DNA of 64,000 nt from Planomonospora sp. ID67723 (GTDB taxonomy: Bacteria > Actinomycetota > Actinomycetes > Streptosporangiales > Streptosporangiaceae). The notes under the pieces were generated by a model, which was not told where the DNA came from, did no database searches, and saw only the letters and a list, made by a program, of their open reading frames with translations. The translations under genes were made by a program, and so were the position numbers. Shown piece by piece: positions 58,293 through 64,000 of the stretch; position 1 is the first letter of the stretch, and the number at the start of each line of letters is the position of its first letter. The stretch is from contig NZ_JABTEZ010000002.1 of assembly GCF_015711605.1 (NCBI RefSeq), forward strand, positions 1,426,001 to 1,490,000, given 5' to 3'.

Positions 58293-59575
58293 AAGTCCTG
58301 GCCGTGGCCGATTCGGATTCCTACCTGAAATGGGCCGCCTGCCTGCTGGGGGACCTGCCCCCGGGCTGCACGGCGGAGCTGACGGTGATCCGCACCCCCA
58401 TCACGCCGTCTCCGGCGCAGATCCACGCCGCCGTGGCGGGAGCGCCGCGGCCTCGCCCGGCCACGGCCGGGACGGCGGGCCCGGCGCCCGGGGAGGCGGG
58501 TGAGCCGCCGGTGCTGTCGGCCCGCGCGCTGCGCCGTGCCGCCGAGCGGCTCCGGCCGGACGTGGTACTGCTGGCCTGTACCGGGCCGGTGGTGGACATC
58601 CTCGCCGGCGAGGTGCTCGCGGGTCTGTCGCCGAGGCCGGTGTTCGTCTCGGGGCTGCCCGGGATATCGATCCCGGCGACCGAGAAGGCGTGGCTGTTCC
58701 GGAGCGGGTGCGACCTGTTCGTGCTGCACAGCGGACGGGAGGTCGAGGAGTTCTCCGAGGTCGGCCGGAGGCTGGGCGGGGGCGGGCAGGTGGGGCTGGC
58801 CCGGTTGCCCTTCCTGCACGGTGACGGCCGCGCCGGCGGTCACGGCGGCGGTCACGGTGCCGCTCCCGGCGGCCGGACCCCGGGCACCGGGCCGCGTAAC
58901 CGGGTGGTCTTCGCCACCCAGGCCAAGGTGCCCAGGCGGCGCGAGGAGCGCGAGCGCATCCTGGCCTCCCTGGCCGAGCTGGCGGGGCACCGGCCGGACC
59001 TGGACGTGGTGGTCAAGCTCCGCGCGCTGGACGGCGAGCGGCAGACGCACAATGAGCGCCACCACTACCAGCGCCTCTGGCAGGAGCTGGGCGGTCCCGA
59101 GGACACGCTGCGCTTCGCGGCGGGGCCGATGCGCGAGCACCTGGAACGCGCGGCCGGGTTCGTCACGGTCAGCTCGACCGCCGCGCTGGAGGCGATCGCC
59201 CAGTCGGTGCCTCTCCTGGTGCTGTCCGACTTCGGGGTCAACGCCGAGATGATCAACCTGGTCTTCGAGGGCAGCGGGGTGCTCGGCACGCTCGACGACC
59301 TGTCCCACGGGCGTTTCCTCACCCCGGACGCGGACTGGTGCCGGGCCAACTACTTCCACGACAGCTCCGAGAGCGACTGGTCGAGCAGACTGGTCGCCCT
59401 CGTCGGCCAGGCCCGCTCCGGCCGCCTGGCACCCGCCCGCTCGCTGCTCGACGGGCCGCAGCACGCCGCGGCGCGCCGCCGCGCCCGGCTCCGCGTCGAG
59501 GTGCCGCCCAACGTGCTGCGGGCCGGCTACCGGGCCAAACGCCGGATGAGCCGCTACCTGAAGACGCTCGGCTGA
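58289..59575 (+). CDS. DUF6716 putative glycosyltransferase
   Basis: This encodes 428 residues from TTG 58289, overlapping the upstream stop (TTGA); the protein begins KVLAVADSDSYLKWAACLLG. A His/Gly-rich loop (about residues 185-205) precedes NRVVFATQAKVPRRREERER and DLDVVVKLRALDGERQTHNE, and VTVSSTAALEAIAQSVPLLV is GT-B-like. The C-terminus is basic (RAGYRAKRRMSRYLKTLG). DUF6716 genes recur next to polysialyltransferase-like genes in actinomycetes, so a joint role in envelope glycan assembly is likely. Convergent with the PF07388-type gene. Confidence 0.82.
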   Translation: MKVLAVADSDSYLKWAACLLGDLPPGCTAELTVIRTPITPSPAQIHAAVAGAPRPRPATAGTAGPAPGEAGEPPVLSARALRRAAERLRPDVVLLACTGPVVDILAGEVLAGLSPRPVFVSGLPGISIPATEKAWLFRSGCDLFVLHSGREVEEFSEVGRRLGGGGQVGLARLPFLHGDGRAGGHGGGHGAAPGGRTPGTGPRNRVVFATQAKVPRRREERERILASLAELAGHRPDLDVVVKLRALDGERQTHNERHHYQRLWQELGGPEDTLRFAAGPMREHLERAAGFVTVSSTAALEAIAQSVPLLVLSDFGVNAEMINLVFEGSGVLGTLDDLSHGRFLTPDADWCRANYFHDSSESDWSSRLVALVGQARSGRLAPARSLLDGPQHAAARRRARLRVEVPPNVLRAGYRAKRRMSRYLKTLG

Positions 59576-59576
59576 C

Positions 59577-59616
59577 GAGGCGGGAGGGAGACCCGGTGGG
59601 TCTTCCCGCCCGCCTC
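59577..59616. terminator. Bidirectional terminator between convergent glycosyltransferase genes
   Basis: The outer stem GAGGCGGG/CCCGCCTC and inner stem AGACCC/GGGTCT around GGT lie between the convergent genes, starting right after the DUF6716 stop. Confidence 0.7.
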
Positions 59617-59654
59617 GGCGCCGGATCCACCGGCCCGTGGGCGCGACCTCCCGG

Positions 59655-60968
59655 TCAGGGCAGCACCCGGGACAGGCGGCGGCGGATCCTGCCGAGAGCG
59701 CCGGACGGCGCGACGGCGGAGCCGGACGCGCAGGAGGCGGGCAGCAGGTCCAGGGAGGCCAGGCGCTGGCGCTTGAAGTAGCGGGCGGCGCCGTGCGCCT
59801 CCAGGTAGGCGGCGGCCTCCTCGCGCAGGTCCGGGTAGGCCTCACTCTGCATGCAGTAGCCGACCGCGCGGACGAGCCCCGGCAGGTCGGCCGCCGGGGG
59901 CTCCTCCAGCGAGCCGTCCGCCCCCAGCCGGGGCAGCAGGGCGTCGGTGATCGTGACGGGGACGCGGTTGCTGTTCTCGTACGGCGTCAGCCGCTCCAGC
60001 ACCAGCTCCCCGCCGACGGTCGCCGCCTCCAGCCCGAAGTGGCGCCGGGCGGTGACCAGGGCGGTGGAGAAACAGCCGGTCACCAGCTCCGGCCGCAGCG
60101 CCGCGAAGCATGATTCGGCCGGGACCGTCTCCCCGGCCACCGTCAGTTCGACGCCGAGCTCCGCGGCCGTCTCGCGGAGCTGCCGCGCGTGCCGCCGCCC
60201 GGCGGCCGGATGCGGCTTGAACAGCACGGAGGCGAAGCCGCGCGCGGCCAGGGCGCGCAGCATGTCCGCGTGCAGCCCGGTCTCCTCCTCGGGGGTGAGG
60301 ATGCCGAGCGCCGACAGGTACTGCCCGAGGATCATCGCCCGGCCGCCCTCCGGAGCGCCGGCTCCCGGCACGGGGTCTCCCGCGCCGGACACCTCGGCGA
60401 GGACCTGCAGGAACGCCTCGTCACCGACCGTCCGCGCGGGCACCCCGTACTCCGACAGCAGCAGCGGCGCCAGGCCCGGCACCAGGTCCAGGTGGAGCAG
60501 CCTGGTGATCCGGCCGGCGATCTCACCGGGCAGCGGGTCGCGGGTGGGGCCGTAGCTCATCAGACCGTCGGAGTAGACCGTGATCGGACAGTCCCTGATC
60601 AGCCCGGCGAGGGTCCGCGCGGGGGGGACCGCGACGGACTCCACGACCAGCTCGTCCGGGCCGTCACCCAGCGACAGGTGGGAGCAGAGCAGGCGGCCCG
60701 TCATCGGCACCTCGATGATCCGGGCCTTCCAGTCCGACGGGTGCAGCGGGGCCACGATCTCGTTCCACGACCACACCTCGTCGAAGCGCGGGCGCAGCGC
60801 GGCGAACCCCGGCGTCCCGTCCAGCGAGGGGGTGATCTCCGGGACGGCCGCGTTGTTGGAGACCAGCAGGATCCTGCGGCTCCCGCCCGGCCCGAACGCG
60901 CCCTCGTCGATCGCGGCGGCCAGCGTCATCGCGCCGAACAGGGTCGAGGCGTAGAACAGTTGCGTCAT
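59655..60968 (-). CDS. Alpha-2,8-polysialyltransferase family protein
   Basis: This encodes 437 residues. It begins TQLFYASTLFGAMTLAAAID and has ILLVSNNAAVPEITPSLDG, VYSDGLMSYGPTRDPLPGE, SVLFKPHPAAGRRHARQLR and VTGCFSTALVTARRHFG. The KPHP motif and SDG segment are characteristic of GT38-type polysialyltransferases (PF07388), which transfer nonulosonic acids from CMP donors. In actinomycetes such genes are linked to teichulosonic acid wall polymers. It lies 117 bp downstream of the GT2 gene in the same direction. No CMP-sugar synthase is in the window. Confidence 0.85.
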   Translation of the reverse strand: MTQLFYASTLFGAMTLAAAIDEGAFGPGGSRRILLVSNNAAVPEITPSLDGTPGFAALRPRFDEVWSWNEIVAPLHPSDWKARIIEVPMTGRLLCSHLSLGDGPDELVVESVAVPPARTLAGLIRDCPITVYSDGLMSYGPTRDPLPGEIAGRITRLLHLDLVPGLAPLLLSEYGVPARTVGDEAFLQVLAEVSGAGDPVPGAGAPEGGRAMILGQYLSALGILTPEEETGLHADMLRALAARGFASVLFKPHPAAGRRHARQLRETAAELGVELTVAGETVPAESCFAALRPELVTGCFSTALVTARRHFGLEAATVGGELVLERLTPYENSNRVPVTITDALLPRLGADGSLEEPPAADLPGLVRAVGYCMQSEAYPDLREEAAAYLEAHGAARYFKRQRLASLDLLPASCASGSAVAPSGALGRIRRRLSRVLP

Positions 60969-61085
60969 CGGATCTCCCGGTTCGGAGGCGGTGGGGAGGC
61001 CGCGGGCTCCGGCCTCGGGCGGCGGGACATCGGACCTCCGGTGTGGAGGAACCCCGCCCGGGGACTCTGCGGACCCGGGAGGAGC

Positions 61086-62015
61086 TCAACGGGCCTCCAG
61101 CAGCCCGCGCAGGATCTCGTCACGTTCCGGGTCCAGTCTCGTCGCGGCCAGCAGGTCCTGCGGGAGCCGGCGCAGGGCGTCCGCGCCTCGTCGCTCGAAG
61201 CGGGCACGCAACCCGGGGGAGAAGCGCTCGCGCAGCTCCAGGTGGTGGGCGAGCAGGGCGCAGAACTGGCGCACCGCCTTGGCCGCGAACTCCTCGGGAA
61301 GGTCGTCGAAGACCAGCTCGAAGGCATCGAAGAAGTGCAGCTGACGCTCGTCGCCGACCTGGGTCAGCGAACCGGACACCATCCGCCGGTAGAAGAGACC
61401 CGTCAGGGAGACCACCGCGAACGAGCTCGCCTCCCGGTGCAGCCGCCAGATCCAGGGCCGGTCCTCGGCGGTGTGCAGGTGGCCGGGGAAGGTCAGCAGC
61501 TCGCCCAGGTCGCGGCGGTAGATCCCGGCCCAGGCGTAGGGGTAGTCGACCATGGTCTTCGACCGGGCGGGCAGGATGTGCTCGCGCGGTTTGAACACCG
61601 TCTCCCGCACGGCCAGCGGTGCCCGGTGGACCACCCGCCTGCGTCCCTCCGCCTGCACGTGGTCCACCCGGACGAAGTCGCAGCCCAGCCGTTCGATCGC
61701 GGCGACGAGGCCGGGGAGATAGCCGGGTGCGAGCCAGTCGTCGCCGTCCATGAAGGTCACGTAGCGGCCGGAGGCCAGCGAGAGCCCGAGGTTGCGGGCG
61801 TCGGCCAGGCCCACCGGGGTCTCGTTGCGCAGCACGACCAGGCCCGGCAGGTCACCGCGGAAGTCCTCGATGACCTGCCCGGTCGCGTCCGCAGACCCGT
61901 CGTCCACGACGATGAACTCGAAGTCCCGCCGCGCGTTGCGCGACAGCGAGGTGAGCGCGTCGGAGATGTAGGGCTCGGCGTCCCGCACCGGGACGACGAC
62001 CGACAGTTTGATCAA
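61086..62015 (-). CDS. Glycosyltransferase family 2
   Basis: This encodes 309 residues from TTG 62015, 5 nt after GAGGGA; a GTG at 62045 is possible but less supported. The GT-A fold is clear: IKLSVVVPVRDAEPYISDAL, FIVVDDGSADATGQV, GLADARNLGLSLASGRYVTF and the DxD in FMDGDDWLAPGY. A catalytic segment follows (FPGHLHTAEDRPWIWRLHRE). It uses a nucleotide sugar and probably acts with the polysialyltransferase-like genes on an envelope glycan. It is the first gene of a leftward pair. Confidence 0.92.
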   Translation of the reverse strand: MIKLSVVVPVRDAEPYISDALTSLSRNARRDFEFIVVDDGSADATGQVIEDFRGDLPGLVVLRNETPVGLADARNLGLSLASGRYVTFMDGDDWLAPGYLPGLVAAIERLGCDFVRVDHVQAEGRRRVVHRAPLAVRETVFKPREHILPARSKTMVDYPYAWAGIYRRDLGELLTFPGHLHTAEDRPWIWRLHREASSFAVVSLTGLFYRRMVSGSLTQVGDERQLHFFDAFELVFDDLPEEFAAKAVRQFCALLAHHLELRERFSPGLRARFERRGADALRRLPQDLLAATRLDPERDEILRGLLEAR

Positions 62016-62431
62016 GGTTTTCCCTCGCGGGTCTGGAGCGGACACGGTCGCCTGAACCGTAGCGATCTCCGGAGTGCCCGGGCTGAACGCGCCGGGACGC
62101 GGCGGTGAACATCTGCGATGCCGTACGGCCCGCGGGTCCCGCGGCAGGGCCGGTCGGGGCGGCGAAAACCGGTTGGTAACGCCGAGCGCCGCCGTTATGG
62201 TGGGCGGACATCGCCTCGCGGCTGCTGAACCCCGGGGAGTCCGCCGGCCCGCATGCCGGCGTCGTCACGCGCGCCCGCGTGCGTCTGTATGCGCCGCGCG
62301 CGACCGTGCCCGCGTCCCCGACCGTCCACCGGCGGGACGCCTGAGGGCCTCCCCTCCTCGCGGGAACCCGCCTTCCCCGCGCCGGATCCTCCCTTCCCCA
62401 TCAGCGGCCGACAGAAAGGCTTGACGTCTTC
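62016..62431. other. Divergent promoter region between GT2 and RtcB genes
   Basis: About 416 bp without a gene. It holds G/C-rich sequence with a possible rightward promoter (TTGGTA at about 62171 and TTATGGT at about 62194). No operator, riboswitch or small ORF with a ribosome site was recognised. Open frames here lack coding bias. Confidence 0.4.
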
Positions 62432-63970
62432 ATGGCGAACTCCAGGCGGCGCGGTGCCGCCGCGCCCCAGCAGGACCCCAGGCTGGTCCGCATCGACGAC
62501 AACTGGCTCCGCCTGCCCAACCGGTGGGGCATTCCCGTGGACCTCTGCGCCGGCGTCGACGTACCCATCGAGTCCGGCGCCGTCGACGAGATCCTCACGC
62601 TGCTCGAAACCGCCGACACCCTGGAGCGGCTCGGCGCCGCGGCCGGGCACGCGGACGCGGCGATCAGCCGGGTCGTGCTCACCCCCGACTTCCACAAGGG
62701 CGCCAGCATCCCGATCGGCACCGTTCTGCAGACGCGCGGGGCACTGGTGCCCCAGGCGGTCGGCAACGACGTCAACTGCGGCATGCGGCTGGAGACGACG
62801 TCGCTGACCGTCGAGCAGGTGCATCCCCGGCTGGACGCGCTGGAACGGCGGCTGCGGCACCTGTTCTTCGAGGGAGGCCGACGCGTCGCACTGTCCGGTC
62901 TCCAGCGAGAGGCGCTTCTGCGTGACGGGCTGCCGGGCCTGCTCGGTGCGGGAACGCCGCGGACGGCGGACGGGGTGTGGGCGGCGCTGCAGCCCGGCGA
63001 CGCGCTCCCGGGACGGATCCACGGGGCCCGCTACCCGGTCGGCACCGCGGACGCCTTCCGCGACTGGATCCACAGCGCGGGCGGTACCAGCTACGACAGC
63101 ATCATCGGCAGCGTGGGCGGAGGCAACCACTTCGCGGAACTGCAGTACGTCTCGGCCGTCCACGACCGGCAGGCCGCCTACGCCTGGGGCTTCGTCCCCG
63201 GGCAGGTGGTGCTGATGGCGCACAGCGGCTCGTTGTCGCTGGGACACCAGGCCAACGCCACGGGGCTGGACCAGGCCAGGGCGGCCTGGCCCGGCGGCGT
63301 CCCCCTGCCGGCCAACAGGATCCTCCCGATGGCGCTCGGCGGGAGATCCGAGCCGATGCTGCGGCGTTACCTCGACGCGTTCGGCAACGCGGCGAACTTC
63401 GCGGTGGGCAACCGGTTCTTCCTCGCGCTGATGATGCGCGCCGGACTGGCCGCCGAGTGCGGGGATCTCGCCGCCGATCTCGTGTACGACGCCCCGCACA
63501 ACCTGCTGTGGCAGGACGATGACGGGTACGTCGTGCACCGCAAGGGCGCCACGCCGGCGGGCGGGTACGCCGAGACGGAGGGCGGGCCGTACGCGATGTG
63601 GGGTGAGCCCGTCATCGTCCCCGGCTCGATGGGGGCGCCCAGCTACGTGCTGCGCGGGCGCGGCAGCTCCCGGACGCTGGCGAGCGCCTGCCACGGCGCC
63701 GGCCGCCGGGTGCGGCGGGGCGCGGCGGCCGGCGCGAGCGACGCCGACCTGGACGCCTTCCTGCGGGAGTTCCGGGTGGTCACCCCGCTCGACCACCGTG
63801 ACCCGGCCGTCACCCGGCGCTCCGACGTGATGGCCGCCTGGCGCCGCGACCTCAAACAGGAGGCGCCGTGGGTCTACAAGGACATCGGACCGGTCGTCTC
63901 CAGCCTCCGCCGGGCCGGGGTGGCCGACCCCGTCGTCGAGCTGCGCCCGCTGCTGACCGTCAAAGGCTGA
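62432..63970 (+). CDS. rtcB: RtcB-family RNA ligase
   Basis: This encodes 512 residues, with AGAAAGG about 10 nt before the ATG. RtcB motifs are present in order: TPDFHKG, QAVGNDVNCGMRLE (the DxxC metal site), IGSVGGGNHFAELQ, MAHSGSLSLGHQ, YDAPHNLLW, VHRKGATPAGG, VPGSMGAPSYVLRG and SACHGAGRRV, whose His is the GMP-accepting residue. The enzyme joins 2',3'-cyclic phosphate or 3'-phosphate RNA to 5'-OH ends using GTP and Mn2+. The HSGS motif lacks the usual following Arg-Gly. No RtcA, archease or toxin is adjacent, so the role is probably general RNA repair. Confidence 0.94.
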   Translation: MANSRRRGAAAPQQDPRLVRIDDNWLRLPNRWGIPVDLCAGVDVPIESGAVDEILTLLETADTLERLGAAAGHADAAISRVVLTPDFHKGASIPIGTVLQTRGALVPQAVGNDVNCGMRLETTSLTVEQVHPRLDALERRLRHLFFEGGRRVALSGLQREALLRDGLPGLLGAGTPRTADGVWAALQPGDALPGRIHGARYPVGTADAFRDWIHSAGGTSYDSIIGSVGGGNHFAELQYVSAVHDRQAAYAWGFVPGQVVLMAHSGSLSLGHQANATGLDQARAAWPGGVPLPANRILPMALGGRSEPMLRRYLDAFGNAANFAVGNRFFLALMMRAGLAAECGDLAADLVYDAPHNLLWQDDDGYVVHRKGATPAGGYAETEGGPYAMWGEPVIVPGSMGAPSYVLRGRGSSRTLASACHGAGRRVRRGAAAGASDADLDAFLREFRVVTPLDHRDPAVTRRSDVMAAWRRDLKQEAPWVYKDIGPVVSSLRRAGVADPVVELRPLLTVKG

Positions 63971-64000
63971 CGGTCGGCGGTTGCCGGCCCGGCCTGTGCA

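Overview
The window is GC-rich chromosomal DNA from an actinomycete. The evidence is strong G/C bias at third codon positions, frequent GTG/TTG starts, several apparently leaderless promoters, a HAIR element (HspR site) before lon, CebR-type boxes, a class II DAHP synthase and a c-di-AMP riboswitch before a cell-wall hydrolase. The gene content fits Streptosporangiales (Streptosporangium or Nonomuraea-like) best, but the genus is inference. No rRNA, tRNA, CRISPR array or prophage was seen. One intact IS630-family element is present.

Layout. 1-3.7 kb: the end of an STM4011-type radical SAM gene, two tandemly duplicated transcription units for small secreted proteins, and a DUF6745 gene with a small partner. 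3.8-13.3 kb: a serine hydrolase, a winged-helix regulator with a probable CTG start, a TetR/thioesterase divergent pair sharing one palindromic operator-promoter, a second TetR facing an AlkZ-like glycosylase, heme oxygenase, a membrane acyltransferase/hydrolase pair and a two-component system. 13.4-20.9 kb: lon under a HAIR element, a P450, a serine beta-lactamase-like hydrolase and a second two-component system.

20.9-28 kb: the methionine importer metNIQ, preceded by a roughly 370 bp leader that encodes a Met/Cys-rich peptide and a second short ORF. A Trp/Lys/His-rich secreted protein, an acyl-CoA synthetase and an HtrA-type protease follow. 28-37.7 kb: an ABC-2 exporter operon with its own regulator, cydABDC (bd oxidase plus the CydDC exporter), divergent PadR with three stacked palindromes, and a HAAS-like membrane protein. 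37.8-39.2 kb: the IS630 element.

39.3-48.5 kb: an ExeM/NucH-type extracellular nuclease, methyltransferase, thioredoxin, DAHP synthase, FAD monooxygenase, a degraded GNAT acetyltransferase, a small membrane protein, a phosphotransferase and an aldose epimerase. 48.5-54.5 kb: a complete cellobiose/cello-oligosaccharide locus (binding protein, two permeases, GH1 beta-glucosidase, CebR-like LacI repressor) with two exact CebR boxes upstream. 54.5-64 kb: about 0.7 kb without a gene, a CHAP hydrolase under a c-di-AMP riboswitch, an aldo/keto reductase, a four-gene glycosyltransferase set resembling actinomycete wall-glycopolymer loci, and an RtcB-family RNA ligase.

The strongest candidate for something undescribed is the metNIQ leader: seven Met codons, all in one frame, within 30 codons, followed by a second short ORF and a possible Shine-Dalgarno-sequestering pairing. 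The duplicated small secreted protein modules, with paired base changes in their 3' hairpins, are the next most interesting.
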